From Caldisericales bacterium (GTDB taxonomy: Bacteria > Caldisericota > Caldisericia > Caldisericales > Caldisericaceae), in assembly GCA_015485995.1 (NCBI GenBank), contig WFSP01000074.1:1-17136 (forward strand): a DNA stretch of 17,136 bases, read 5' to 3'. The notes below the pieces were generated by a model that saw only the letters and a list, made by a program, of their open reading frames with translations, made no database searches and was not told where the DNA came from. Position numbers and translations under genes: made by a program. The number at the start of each line of letters is the position of its first letter. Positions within the stretch are counted from its first letter, which is position 1. Below, piece after piece: positions 1-9,016 of this stretch.

Positions 1-438
1 AGGGGAATAGAGATGAAACCGATTATAGTAAAGGAAATAAAAGATATGAACGGCAATGTTAAATACTATAATGCGCCTACAATTCGGAAGAGCGTTGTTT
101 CTCCTAAAGTTGCTTCTGAAGTAATGGATGCTTTAAAAGCAGTTGTTACCGAAAAGGGTGTTCCGCAGGCTGAGCTTAAGGGTTATACTGTTGCAGGGAA
201 GACCGGTACCGCACAGAAACCTGATGCAAACGGCGGATATTCCAATACAAAGCTCATTTATAGTTTTTGTGGTATGGTCCCTGCAAGTGATCCCCGAGTT
301 GTTATCCTTACGGTAATAAATGAAACTGAAAAGCCTACTTATTCATTATATGTTGCTGCGCCACTCTTTCAAAAAATTGCAAGCTATGTAGTAAAATATT
401 TAAGGATTCCACAGGATGATTTAGATGAAAGCCACTGA
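1..438 (+). CDS. ftsI: Septal class B penicillin-binding protein (FtsI/PBP2-like), 3' end only
   Basis: This is the C-terminal end of a peptidoglycan D,D-transpeptidase, which cross-links stem peptides outside the membrane during septation. The reading frame is open from base 1, so the gene begins upstream; the ATG at 13 is internal. The visible part contains the third active-site motif of penicillin-binding proteins, K-T-G-T within AGKTGTAQ (bases 193-216, Lys codon at 199). This is preceded by the usual transpeptidase helix (VASEVMDALKAVV) and followed by the strands around 'FCGMVPASDPRVVILTVI'. The SxxK and SxN motifs lie outside the window. There is no PASTA domain after the transpeptidase fold; the protein stops about 65 residues after KTGT. 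Its stop overlaps the start of murE by 14 bases. The assignment to ftsI rather than spoVD or another class B PBP rests on its place at the head of the dcw cluster. Confidence 0.9.
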   Translation, partial: RGIEMKPIIVKEIKDMNGNVKYYNAPTIRKSVVSPKVASEVMDALKAVVTEKGVPQAELKGYTVAGKTGTAQKPDANGGYSNTKLIYSFCGMVPASDPRVVILTVINETEKPTYSLYVAAPLFQKIASYVVKYLRIPQDDLDESH

Positions 439-1870
439 GCTAAAGATACTATTTCCGGGATTTTCGTATTCAGGTAATTTAAATGTTGAGTTTAATCGCA
501 TTGAACTTGATTCGAGAAAGATTCAGAAATTTGATCTCTTTGTTGCAATGAAGGGAATACACTTTGATTCCCATAAAAGAATTTTAGAGGCTATACATAA
601 CGGGGCCACTGTAGTGGTTTCGGAAAAAGATATTACAGTGCCTAAGAATATTCTTTTGATAAAGGTTTCTGATTCGAGAGATGCGTACGCAAGAATTTCA
701 GCTGCATTTTTTGGTTTTCCCTCCAGAAAATTGAAAGTTGTGGGAATAACCGGTACTTCGGGAAAAACAACTACTGCTTATATACTCTATTCTTTTTTTA
801 ACAGGGTTGGTATTAGAGCCGGATTTTTAGGTACGCTTGGAGAAGATACAGGCAGCGGACTTATATTTAAGGAAAAATTTCCTCCTACTACACCAGACGC
901 ATTTTACCTGAACAGGGCACTCAGTGATATGGTAAAAGCAGGTATTAAATATGTATTTATGGAAGTTTCCTCATCAGCTATACTTTTTAATAGAATAAGC
1001 GGAATAGATTTTTACAGAAAAATATTAACCAATATTGGCCAGGACCACCTTGAAGTGCACAAAACATTTCAAAATTATCTTAGTTGTAAATTAAAATTTT
1101 TTGAAGGGGACGTTCCTGCTATCCTTAATAGGGACTCACTTTTTATAGAAGATTTTTTGTCTGTTTCCCGGACATTCAAAACATATGGAATTAAAAATAA
1201 AGCAGATTTTATGGCCCATATTGATAAAACAGATCATAGTGGAATGTATGTTACGCTTTCGTATGACAAAGATTATGTTCGTTTATTTCTCAAAGCAAGA
1301 GGCGAATTTAACCTTTATAATTTTCTTGCGTTTCTGGCCTTTACCAGAGGAGAAGGAATACTTCTTTCCAAAATTGAACAATTTGCAGCGAATTTTCCGG
1401 AGATTCCCGGAAGAATGAATTCCATAGAAACTATTAAGGGCACCGTAATTATTGATTTTGCGCATAATCCGTATGAAATAGAAGCTGTGCTGAATTATGC
1501 ACGTCAAATTAAACAGAATAGACTTATTACAGTGGTTGGCGCAGTAGGATGGTCTACAGTAGAGAAACGGTACAATATCGGAAAAGTCGCTTCTTCATTA
1601 AGTGATGTTTTTATATTAACAACTGATGACCCGAGGGGGGCTGATCCTGATGAAATAATACGGGATGTTAAAAAGGGCTCTTCCGGTAATATTGTAGTAA
1701 TAAATAACCGTTTTAATGCAATTAGAAAAGCAGTTTCTATAATGAAGAAGGGGGATGTAGTGGCAATCTTAGGTAGAGGCGAAGAAAGAGAAATTCATTT
1801 TAGAAACAAAACTGTTATGAAAAGTGATGAGGAGTGCGTAAGGGAGATACTTGATGAAAATAAAAACTGA
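425..1870 (+). CDS. murE: UDP-MurNAc-tripeptide synthetase MurE
   Basis: Cytoplasmic ATP-dependent ligase that adds the third, diamino acid residue to UDP-MurNAc-L-Ala-D-Glu. The protein has 481 residues, normal for the family. The N-terminal domain carries the DSRKIQKFDLFVAMKG stretch. The Mur-ligase P-loop GTSGKTTT has its lysine at residue 114. A TTP motif follows (FPPTTPD), then the MEVSS segment and the region of the carbamylated lysine (SCKLKFF). The C-terminal domain has DDPR at 401-404, the position that helps select the third amino acid: meso-DAP enzymes usually have DNPR, and L-Lys enzymes usually have a small or amide residue in place of Arg. The retained Arg suggests a carboxyl-bearing or otherwise unusual diamino acid, but the second residue is Asp. 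The usual GKGHE-like loop reads GRGEERE. The ATG at 425 is about 9 bases after a weak AGG and lies inside the end of ftsI; the stop overlaps murF. Confidence 0.96.
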   Translation: MKATELKILFPGFSYSGNLNVEFNRIELDSRKIQKFDLFVAMKGIHFDSHKRILEAIHNGATVVVSEKDITVPKNILLIKVSDSRDAYARISAAFFGFPSRKLKVVGITGTSGKTTTAYILYSFFNRVGIRAGFLGTLGEDTGSGLIFKEKFPPTTPDAFYLNRALSDMVKAGIKYVFMEVSSSAILFNRISGIDFYRKILTNIGQDHLEVHKTFQNYLSCKLKFFEGDVPAILNRDSLFIEDFLSVSRTFKTYGIKNKADFMAHIDKTDHSGMYVTLSYDKDYVRLFLKARGEFNLYNFLAFLAFTRGEGILLSKIEQFAANFPEIPGRMNSIETIKGTVIIDFAHNPYEIEAVLNYARQIKQNRLITVVGAVGWSTVEKRYNIGKVASSLSDVFILTTDDPRGADPDEIIRDVKKGSSGNIVVINNRFNAIRKAVSIMKKGDVVAILGRGEEREIHFRNKTVMKSDEECVREILDENKN

Positions 1871-3236
1871 CGAACTGCTTAATATTGTGCAAGGAGATTG
1901 GAATAAAGTAAAAATAGATAGCTTTACGAGCTTTGCCATAGATAGTAGAAAAGCGAGAGAAGGCTCTTTGTTCTTTGCAATTAAAGGCAAGCAAATTGAT
2001 GGGCATTTATTCTTGGAAGACGCATATAAAAATGGTGCGATAGGTGCAGTAGTTGAAGAAAAAACCTCTTTTATAAAAAAAGATTTCCTTATTTTGCAAA
2101 CTAATTCGGTACAAAAAGCGTTGTTTAATCTTGGAAAATACGCAAGGAATAAATTAAAAGGAAAAGTTATTGGAATAACTGGCAGTGCCGGAAAAACTAC
2201 TACGAAAGAAATGGTTTCCCTCGTGTTGGATAGTCGTTTTCCGATTTCCAAAACAGCAGGAAATGCAAATACCGAGCTTTCAATACCGTTGTTTTTCTTA
2301 AATGATGCGGATCTTAAAAGTGCATTCCATATTGTAGAGATGGGAATCCAGAAGACGGGAGATATGGACACTTTAAATGAGATAGTGAATCCTGATTCTG
2401 CAATACTTTTAAATGCAGGCATGTCACACATTGAATACTTGGGAAGCGTTGAAAATGTTGCAAATGAGAAATTTAAATTGGCTAAGTTCGTAGATAGCAA
2501 AAGAGGTATTAATATTTTAAATGGAAATGATGCATATTTTAAGATACTTTTGAAAGAGCTTAAAAATAATTATATATCCTTTGGTTTGAGCAGGCATAAC
2601 GCAGTTTCTGCTAAAATTAAAAGCATCAATGCTGACAGCATGGAGCTTGAAATATGGACAAACAAAGGTAGCTATCCTGCGAGGTTTCCATTTTCCGGAG
2701 TTAATTTTGTATATGACCTTCTGGCTGCAATCGCAATCGGTTTCACTAACAACATTTCACTAAAAAAATCAATAAACGCACTTCTTAAATTTACCCCCGT
2801 AAACGGTAGAGGAAGTGAAATAAAACTTTCCGAAGACAGAATTTTAATTGATGAAACATATAACTCTAACCCAATTTCTCTGGAATATTCCTTAAGCAGG
2901 TTTAAGAATCATAGAAACCATTTGTTTATTTTGTTGGGCGATATGCTTGAGCTGGGAGGACAGTCTGAAAATGCTCATAGAAAAATAGGAAAGATAATAG
3001 CAAGTTTTAATCCGAGCTTTGTTTTAGCAGTTGGAAAATATTCAAAGTTTACAATAGAAACACTTTATGAAAATGGTGTAAAAAACGTTTTTTATCTTCC
3101 TAAGAAAGGGGACCTGCTTGATTTTTTGAAAGATAAGCTTGATATACCTCCTTCTTCTGCTATATTTGTCAAAGGGTCCAGAGGAATGCATATGGAAGAT
3201 GCAGTAAAAGTTATAAAGGAGAGGTTTAAAAGATGA
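1854..3236 (+). CDS. murF: UDP-MurNAc-tripeptide:D-Ala-D-Ala ligase MurF
   Basis: Cytoplasmic ligase that joins the D-Ala-D-Ala dipeptide made by Ddl to UDP-MurNAc-tripeptide, finishing the pentapeptide precursor. The order of motifs is diagnostic: P-loop GSAGKTTTKEM (Lys114), ETYNSNPIS at about 334-342, LGDMLELGG, and VKGSRGMHME near the C-terminus (439-448). Length is 460 residues from the ATG at 1854. I prefer this ATG to the TTG three bases earlier because AGGGAG (1841-1846) sits 7 bases before the ATG but only 4 before the TTG. The start lies within the last codons of murE (17-base overlap), and the stop overlaps the mraY start as ATGA, so translation of the three genes is probably coupled. 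Confidence 0.97.
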   Translation: MKIKTDELLNIVQGDWNKVKIDSFTSFAIDSRKAREGSLFFAIKGKQIDGHLFLEDAYKNGAIGAVVEEKTSFIKKDFLILQTNSVQKALFNLGKYARNKLKGKVIGITGSAGKTTTKEMVSLVLDSRFPISKTAGNANTELSIPLFFLNDADLKSAFHIVEMGIQKTGDMDTLNEIVNPDSAILLNAGMSHIEYLGSVENVANEKFKLAKFVDSKRGINILNGNDAYFKILLKELKNNYISFGLSRHNAVSAKIKSINADSMELEIWTNKGSYPARFPFSGVNFVYDLLAAIAIGFTNNISLKKSINALLKFTPVNGRGSEIKLSEDRILIDETYNSNPISLEYSLSRFKNHRNHLFILLGDMLELGGQSENAHRKIGKIIASFNPSFVLAVGKYSKFTIETLYENGVKNVFYLPKKGDLLDFLKDKLDIPPSSAIFVKGSRGMHMEDAVKVIKERFKR

Positions 3237-4168
3237 GCAAAGAACTGTGGTATGCTATTTTTTCGTTTATTATTGCTTTTGTTTCTTTTCTAATTTTGAT
3301 TCCTTTCTTAAGGAAAGATAGAATTACTCAGAATATAAGGGAAGACGGGCCTAAATCTCATTTTAAAAAAATTGGGACGCCAACAGGGGGTGGCATTGTT
3401 TTTTTGCTTGTGCCACTTATTTTTATTCCTTTTTTGCACGGTAGGCGGTTTTTATTTCTGTATTTTGCACTTTTACTAAATGGATTGATTGGTTTTGCCG
3501 ATGACTTTATAAGCATTAAAAAAAGAGAGTCCCTTGGGCTTTCTGCACGCGAGAAACTTATTTTACAATTTCTTGCTGCAGTCATTCTGTATTTAATAGG
3601 GAAGCCTTTTATAACAAAAAATATTATTATTAATAATTTCGTGATAGATGCAGGAGCTATTGGATATTTTTTGTTATTTCTATTTATAATGGTGGGGTCA
3701 GTAAATGCTTTCAATCTTACTGATGGAATAGACGGACTTTCTACGGTCGTTTCTTTACCCATTTTCCTTTCTTTTGCAATTATCGGAAGCGTTTTAATCA
3801 AAGACGTTTCTTTGATAATGTTTGGAGCGCTGCTTGCCTATCTTTGGTTTAACAGCCCCAAAGCCTCCATTTTTATGGGTGATACGGGCTCTCTTGCCAT
3901 AGGCGGGCTGGTTGGGGCGATTAGCGTATTGGGCAAATTTGAACTTTTACTTGCGTTTTTTGCTTTTGTCCCTATTGTAGAAACCATATCCGTGATGCTA
4001 CAAGTTTCTTATTTTAAGATTACGCATGGTAAGCGTATTTTTAAAATGGCACCAATCCACCACCATTTCGAGCTCTCCGGATGGAGTGAAACAAAAATCG
4101 ATTTCCGGTTTTTCATCATAACAGTAGTGTCCTGTATAATAGGATTAATTATTTTAGGAGGCCGATAA
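3233..4168 (+). CDS. mraY: Phospho-MurNAc-pentapeptide translocase MraY
   Basis: Integral membrane enzyme that transfers phospho-MurNAc-pentapeptide from UDP to undecaprenyl phosphate, giving lipid I. It has 311 residues, with about ten hydrophobic segments. Family motifs in order are: KKIGTPTGGGI (the usual GTPTMGG with Met replaced by Gly at residue 52), FADDF with the catalytic aspartate pair at 90-91, NAFNLTDGIDGL, FMGDTGSLAIGG with the Mg-binding Asp at 217, and MAPIHHHFELSGWSE with the histidine triad at 276-278. The start ATG has AAGGAGAGG eight bases upstream and overlaps the murF stop by four bases. Only one base separates its stop from murD. Confidence 0.97.
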   Translation: MSKELWYAIFSFIIAFVSFLILIPFLRKDRITQNIREDGPKSHFKKIGTPTGGGIVFLLVPLIFIPFLHGRRFLFLYFALLLNGLIGFADDFISIKKRESLGLSAREKLILQFLAAVILYLIGKPFITKNIIINNFVIDAGAIGYFLLFLFIMVGSVNAFNLTDGIDGLSTVVSLPIFLSFAIIGSVLIKDVSLIMFGALLAYLWFNSPKASIFMGDTGSLAIGGLVGAISVLGKFELLLAFFAFVPIVETISVMLQVSYFKITHGKRIFKMAPIHHHFELSGWSETKIDFRFFIITVVSCIIGLIILGGR

Positions 4169-4169
4169 G

Positions 4170-5513
4170 ATGAAAAAGATTCTTATAGTAGGAGCTAAAA
4201 AGAGTGGTGTTTATGCAGCATTGCTTGCAAAAGAGAAAGGCTTTGAGTCGTTTGTCACAGAAAGTTCTGAAAGAAGCAACTTTAACGAGTTTATAAAAAT
4301 ATTGGAGAAGAATGGTATTCCTTATGAGATGAATGGTCATACATTTGGAATGGTAAAAGAATTTGATTTAGCGGTTCTTTCTCCTGGTGTCCCTCTGGAT
4401 TCAGAAATTGTGAATAAAGTTAAAAAATCAAATATTCCCTTTATTGGCGAAATGGAGTTTGCATATCAAAATGCGCCTAGTACTGGTGTTGTTGCAATTA
4501 CAGGTACAAATGGGAAAAGTACAACAACAGCACTAACTGGAAATATATTTCGTTTCTCTTCTTTTAACACCGTAACGGGTGGTAATCTCGGCACGCCTTA
4601 TTCTGAACTTTTGATTAATAATCCGCTTCCGGATATTGCAGTTTTGGAAACAAGCTGCTTTCAGCTGGAAACGATCAAAAATTTTCACCCGAGAGTTGCG
4701 GTTTTTCTAAATTTTACGGAAGACCATCTTAACAGGTATAAAACAATGGATGAGTATCTATTTTATAAAAAACGTATTTTTGAAAATCAGACAACTGAAG
4801 ATTCTGCGGTTTTAAATTATAATGTTCCCCTGTTAAGAGAGCTCGCAGAAAAGATAAAAAGCAACGTGTATTTTTTTAGTGTGACTGATCCTGTTGAAAA
4901 AGGAGTCTATATAAGAGAAGGACAGATTATATTTAGGAACACAACAAATGAGGAAGTGATTTTGCCTGTTGCCTCTATAAAGCTAAGAGGTTCGCATAAT
5001 CTTGAAAATGCGCTTGCTGCAGTTCTTGCAAGTAAACTAATGAAAGTTCCTAATGAAGTGATTAAGAAAGGAGTAGAAACATTCAAAGGGCTTGAACACC
5101 GTCTTGAGGAAGTACGCCAAATTAACGGGGTGCTTTATGTGAATGATTCCAAAGCCACTACTCCGGACTCTACGATAAAGGCGCTTGATGCTTTTAATGA
5201 AAAAATTGTGTTGATTGCCGGGGGAAGTAGCAAAAACAATGATTTTTCTTCTATGGCAAAAATATTAAAGGCGAAATTAAGAAAACTTATCCTGATGGGT
5301 GACACTGCTCCTGATATTGCAAACAGTGCTTTAGAGCAGGGATATTCTGATATTGTATTCGCAACTGATTTAAAGGATGCAGTTTTACTTGCTAAAAAAG
5401 CTGCCTGTTCCGGAGATATCGTTCTCCTATCTCCTGCTTGTGCAAGCTTTGATATGTTTAAAGATTTTGAAGATAGAGGTGAACAGTTTAAGGAAATCGT
5501 AAACGCGCTATGA
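4170..5513 (+). CDS. murD: UDP-MurNAc-L-alanine:D-glutamate ligase MurD
   Basis: Cytoplasmic ligase that adds D-glutamate to UDP-MurNAc-L-Ala. It has 447 residues. Visible are the N-terminal Rossmann-like start (ILIVGAKKSGVYAALLA), P-loop AITGTNGKSTTT (Lys116), GGNLGTPYSELL, the metal-site segment LETSCFQLE (usually ESSSFQL), LNFTEDHLNRY, the C-terminal NDSKATTPDST (325-335) and the late motif SPACASFDMFKDFEDRGEQF. The start is well supported by TAGGAGG (4155-4161) eight bases upstream. The stop overlaps ftsW by four bases (ATGA). Confidence 0.97.
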   Translation: MKKILIVGAKKSGVYAALLAKEKGFESFVTESSERSNFNEFIKILEKNGIPYEMNGHTFGMVKEFDLAVLSPGVPLDSEIVNKVKKSNIPFIGEMEFAYQNAPSTGVVAITGTNGKSTTTALTGNIFRFSSFNTVTGGNLGTPYSELLINNPLPDIAVLETSCFQLETIKNFHPRVAVFLNFTEDHLNRYKTMDEYLFYKKRIFENQTTEDSAVLNYNVPLLRELAEKIKSNVYFFSVTDPVEKGVYIREGQIIFRNTTNEEVILPVASIKLRGSHNLENALAAVLASKLMKVPNEVIKKGVETFKGLEHRLEEVRQINGVLYVNDSKATTPDSTIKALDAFNEKIVLIAGGSSKNNDFSSMAKILKAKLRKLILMGDTAPDIANSALEQGYSDIVFATDLKDAVLLAKKAACSGDIVLLSPACASFDMFKDFEDRGEQFKEIVNAL

Positions 5514-6592
5514 GCAAAGAGCAAAAATCATACATTTTGTCAATCTTAATATTCACGTACCTGTTGGTTATTGCCGGTATTGTAATGAATTTTAGCATAA
5601 GTCCTGCTTCGCAAAATAGTGCTTTTTCTTTAACGTTGTTTTACAGATATCTTATTGCCATAGGTGCAGGTAGCGCTGTGATGGTATTTTTTGCCATTTT
5701 AAACTATAAGTTGCTCAAAAAACTTTCATTTCCTATTTTGATTTTTCTTTTTATTATTCTATTTTTTACCAAGAGCTCGCCGGGTACTAACTCAAACAGG
5801 TGGATTTCTACCGGAACTGTATTTGCTTTTCAGCCATCTCAATATATATCACTATTTTTAATTATTTTTATTGCAAAATTGTTTTCCGGCAAAGTAACAG
5901 AAGAGAAACTCCCAAAATATTACATTTTTCTACTATTCATTATGCTGTTGTTTGTCGGTAAAATTGCATTAGAACCTGATTTGGGTAGTGCTTTTATTAT
6001 TTTTTTAACTACAATTCTTCTACTCTATGGGGTAGGAATGGATTTTAAGATTCTGTCAGGCTTTATCGTTTTTGTTTCGTTTATAGGATATATTTTTATA
6101 AAGCATTACAAAGAATGGAATGAGAGGATTATTGCATATTTGCATCCTGAGAAATTTGCGTCAGACCAAGGTTATCAAGCATTACAATCTTTTCGAGCAA
6201 TTGCACATGGGGGAATTGCAGGAGCTGGATTAATGAAGAGTTTTTTTAAGTATGGAAGTTTGCCAGAAAATGGAGCTGACTTTATATTTGCAATTATAGG
6301 TGAAGAGCTGGGGCTTATCGGTGAAACTATTATTATTACTCTATTTTTTATGCTTGGTTATATTGGATTTAGAGTTGCCAGGGCCGTAAACGATCGTTAT
6401 GCTCGCATCATTGCTTTGGGAATTACGATAAATATTTTAGTAGGAGCAATAGTAAATATCTCTACAAACATCGGATTACTTCCGGTAACAGGGGTTCCTC
6501 TTCCCATAGTAAGTTACTCCGGAAATAACATTATACCTACCTTTGCGGGTATTGGCATTTTGATAAATATTATAAAGGAAGAGGTAAGATGA
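5510..6592 (+). CDS. ftsW: SEDS-family septal peptidoglycan polymerase FtsW
   Basis: Multi-pass membrane glycosyltransferase of the SEDS family, which polymerises lipid II into glycan strands at the division site with the class B PBP encoded at the start of this window. It has 360 residues and about ten membrane segments. The motifs present are NRWISTG, EPDLGSAFII, and the conserved extracellular loop ending in LPENGADFIFAIIGEELGLIGE, whose Asp257 matches the catalytic aspartate of the family. Two normally conserved spots differ: QPSE reads QPSQ (108-111) and the last motif SYGGSS reads SYSGNN (335-340). Placement between murD and murG favours FtsW over RodA. There is no strong Shine-Dalgarno at a good distance (AAGGAA lies about 15 bases away), so translation probably depends on coupling through the ATGA overlap with murD. 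Confidence 0.94.
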   Translation: MSKEQKSYILSILIFTYLLVIAGIVMNFSISPASQNSAFSLTLFYRYLIAIGAGSAVMVFFAILNYKLLKKLSFPILIFLFIILFFTKSSPGTNSNRWISTGTVFAFQPSQYISLFLIIFIAKLFSGKVTEEKLPKYYIFLLFIMLLFVGKIALEPDLGSAFIIFLTTILLLYGVGMDFKILSGFIVFVSFIGYIFIKHYKEWNERIIAYLHPEKFASDQGYQALQSFRAIAHGGIAGAGLMKSFFKYGSLPENGADFIFAIIGEELGLIGETIIITLFFMLGYIGFRVARAVNDRYARIIALGITINILVGAIVNISTNIGLLPVTGVPLPIVSYSGNNIIPTFAGIGILINIIKEEVR

Positions 6593-7671
6593 AAATACTG
6601 ATTGCAGGTGGGGGAACAGGAGGCCATATATATCCTGCACTTTCAATTGCCAAAGAATTTAGGCGTAACGGCAAGCAGGTAATTATGGTTGGCAGGAAAG
6701 GAAGTGTAGAAGAAGAAATATATGAGGAAAATAATTTTCAGGTGAGAATAATTCATTCCGCCCTGTTAGATTTTACCCCTTTGAAAATAAGCCGTTTTTT
6801 AATAAATGCAACACAGGGAGTATTTGATGCGGCGAACATAATTATGCAAGAAAAACCCAATGCTATTATGGGTGCGGGAGGGTATGTTTCTGCCCCTGTT
6901 TTGCTTGCTGCTTACTTAATGAGAAAAAAATATTTTATATATGAGCAGAACATCATTCCGGGAAGAACGAATAAGATTTTTGGGAGAGGAGCAGAAAATG
7001 TATTTCTTGGTTTTCCTGATGCATATCATTTTTTTAATGCGGAAAAAGTTTTATTTACTGGCAACCCTGTACGCAGAGAAATCTTTTTAACGGATAGAAA
7101 ACAAAGTCTGAAATTTTTTGGATTTTCCGGTAAGAAACGTGTACTTCTCGTATTTGGCGGTAGTGGCGGTGCGAGGAAACTAAATTTTATATTTACTAAA
7201 ATTGCTAAAACGCTTATTGATAAATACGGATTGCAAATTATATTTATTACCGGTAAAAGGGCTTTTGAAGAAACCAAAAAACTTTTAGGTGATGAAACGA
7301 AGGAGTTAGTACTACTACCATACCTTGACCATATGGAGTACGCACTAAAAGCAGCTGATTTTGCTCTTGTAAGAGGTGGGGCAATGACTCTCTCAGAGCT
7401 TGTGCACAGCAGACTACCCGCACTTATTGTGCCGTTTCCTTATGCGAGAGATAACCATCAATTGAAAAATGCTCTTTTCCTTAAGGAAAAAGGATGTGTG
7501 GATGTAGTGGAGGAAAAAAACCTCTTGCCAGACTTGCTCTTAAAGAAGTTATTTTACTATTTTGAACATATAGATATAATAAAGAATAAAATGGATTGTT
7601 GTGCAAATTTTTTACCGTCTGATAGTGCAATGCTAATTTATGAAAAAATTATGGAGAAACTTAATGGATAA
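6589..7671 (+). CDS. murG: Lipid II-forming GlcNAc transferase MurG
   Basis: Membrane-associated GT28 glycosyltransferase on the cytoplasmic face; it adds GlcNAc from UDP-GlcNAc to lipid I. It has 360 residues. The N-terminal glycine loop is AGGGTGGHIYPALSIA (6-21). GAGGYVSAPVLLAAY and YEQNIIPGRTNK follow, then GNPVRREIF, the second glycine loop VFGGSGGARKLN (Gly190-Ala195), and the UDP-GlcNAc-binding segment RGGAMTLSELVHSRLPALIVPFPYA with Glu270, then NHQLKNA. The start overlaps the ftsW stop by four bases and has AAGGAAGAGG just upstream. Its last codons contain the Shine-Dalgarno and start of murC. Confidence 0.97.
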   Translation: MKILIAGGGTGGHIYPALSIAKEFRRNGKQVIMVGRKGSVEEEIYEENNFQVRIIHSALLDFTPLKISRFLINATQGVFDAANIIMQEKPNAIMGAGGYVSAPVLLAAYLMRKKYFIYEQNIIPGRTNKIFGRGAENVFLGFPDAYHFFNAEKVLFTGNPVRREIFLTDRKQSLKFFGFSGKKRVLLVFGGSGGARKLNFIFTKIAKTLIDKYGLQIIFITGKRAFEETKKLLGDETKELVLLPYLDHMEYALKAADFALVRGGAMTLSELVHSRLPALIVPFPYARDNHQLKNALFLKEKGCVDVVEEKNLLPDLLLKKLFYYFEHIDIIKNKMDCCANFLPSDSAMLIYEKIMEKLNG

Positions 7672-9007
7672 AGTACTTTTTACTGGTATTGGCGGAGTTG
7701 GAATGAGTAAACTGGCTCTTTTGTATAATGATATGGGCTTTAAGGTTATAGGCTCTGATATACGGCATTCTAAGAGAATTGAAGCCTTAGAAAAACGAGG
7801 GATAACAGTTCACATTGGGCATAGCAAAGAGCATATTGATAGAAATATTCAGCAGTTAGTATATTCCTCGGCGGTAAAAGAAGACAATGTGGAACTGCTG
7901 GAAGCTAAAAAGTATGGGATTTCCATACTAAAAAGGGGAGAAGCGCTTGCTAAAATCGTTAATCAATACAAAACTATAGTGGTTTCTGGAACACATGGAA
8001 AAACCACCACCACTTCCCTTATTGGGCACATTTTAAAATACTGTGGTGTAGAGGCAAACGTTTACGTAGGTGGTGATGATAAAGAGTTTGATAATTTTAA
8101 AAAAAGTGCTAAATACTTTGTAATTGAGTCTGATGAAAGCGACGGAAGTTTTTTACTATTTGATCCAGACATACTTGTTCTTACGAACATTGATAAAGAC
8201 CATTTGAATTATTATGGCGGAAGTTTCGAAAATCTCAAGAAAGCGTTTGCGTCGCTTGTTGCAAAAAGTAGAATGTGTGTTACCTCGGCTGATGACCCGA
8301 ATGCAAGTGATGTTTCTCTGCATTCGCTGCATAGAACTTTTAGCACAAATTCTGAAAAAGCCGATCTTTACGCAAGAAATATAAAGTATGAGAGAAACGG
8401 TACTTATTTTGATGCCGTGGGTACTTCATCTGCTTTTAAAGTATTCTTACCGATGTTTGGAGATAAAAACGTGTCTAATTCTTTAGCAGCACTGCTTGCC
8501 GTTTTACCTGTTGGCGTAGATATGGAAAAAGCATCTGCTGCGTTAAAAGATTTTTCTCCACCTGCAAGGCGTATGGAATTTAAAGGAGAAAAAGACGGAG
8601 TTATTGTATTTGATGACCATGCTGACCACCCCACTGAAGTTTTGGCAACGCTGTCAGCCCTAAAAAAACATTTTCCGGAGAAACGCCTAATTGCAGTTTA
8701 CCAGCCCCATAGATACTCCAGGATAAAAGCATTGGGAAGAGAAGTGTCTTCTCCTTTTTGGCTTGCAGACGTTGTAATCGTAACTGAGATTTATCCTGCG
8801 TTTGAAAACCCTATACCCGGGGTAAATGGCAGAAAAGTATTTGATTGGGTCAAGGAAAGTAACCCTAAAAAAGAAGTATTCTTTGCTCCTGTTAAAGATG
8901 ATGCTTTGGCTATTCTTAAGCAGATATTGAAAAAAGGTGATTTAGTTGTATTATTAGGTCCGGGAGATGTATCAGAACTTTCTTCTTTTTTACTTAAGGG
9001 ATTGTGA
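7664..9007 (+). CDS. murC: UDP-MurNAc:L-alanine ligase MurC
   Basis: Cytoplasmic ligase for the first amino acid of the stem peptide. It has 447 residues from the ATG at 7664, chosen because GGAG (7653-7656) lies 7 bases upstream and because the family begins close to the GIGGVGMSKLA glycine loop. The in-frame ATG at 7640 would add eight residues without a good ribosome site. Motifs: GTHGKTTTTS (Lys113), SDESDGSF (156-163), LTNIDKDHLNYYGG, YQPHRYSR (346-353) and EIYPAFENPIPGVNG. The C-terminal-domain motif normally written DDYGHHPTE reads DDHADHPTE here (317-325), changing the Tyr and the first His of a near-invariant block; the rest of the protein looks intact. It overlaps the murG end by eight bases. 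Confidence 0.95.
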   Translation: MDKVLFTGIGGVGMSKLALLYNDMGFKVIGSDIRHSKRIEALEKRGITVHIGHSKEHIDRNIQQLVYSSAVKEDNVELLEAKKYGISILKRGEALAKIVNQYKTIVVSGTHGKTTTTSLIGHILKYCGVEANVYVGGDDKEFDNFKKSAKYFVIESDESDGSFLLFDPDILVLTNIDKDHLNYYGGSFENLKKAFASLVAKSRMCVTSADDPNASDVSLHSLHRTFSTNSEKADLYARNIKYERNGTYFDAVGTSSAFKVFLPMFGDKNVSNSLAALLAVLPVGVDMEKASAALKDFSPPARRMEFKGEKDGVIVFDDHADHPTEVLATLSALKKHFPEKRLIAVYQPHRYSRIKALGREVSSPFWLADVVIVTEIYPAFENPIPGVNGRKVFDWVKESNPKKEVFFAPVKDDALAILKQILKKGDLVVLLGPGDVSELSSFLLKGL

Positions 9008-9016
9008 GGGAAAAGG

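Noticed and set aside
1769..2500. Long open frame on the minus strand across murF (243 codons)
   Set aside because: It lies opposite clear MurF motifs, has no homology I recognise and no ribosome site; it is the antisense of a real gene.
7640..7663. ATG at 7640 as the murC start
   Set aside because: It would add eight residues before the family's usual N-terminus and has no ribosome site; ATG 7664 has GGAG seven bases upstream.
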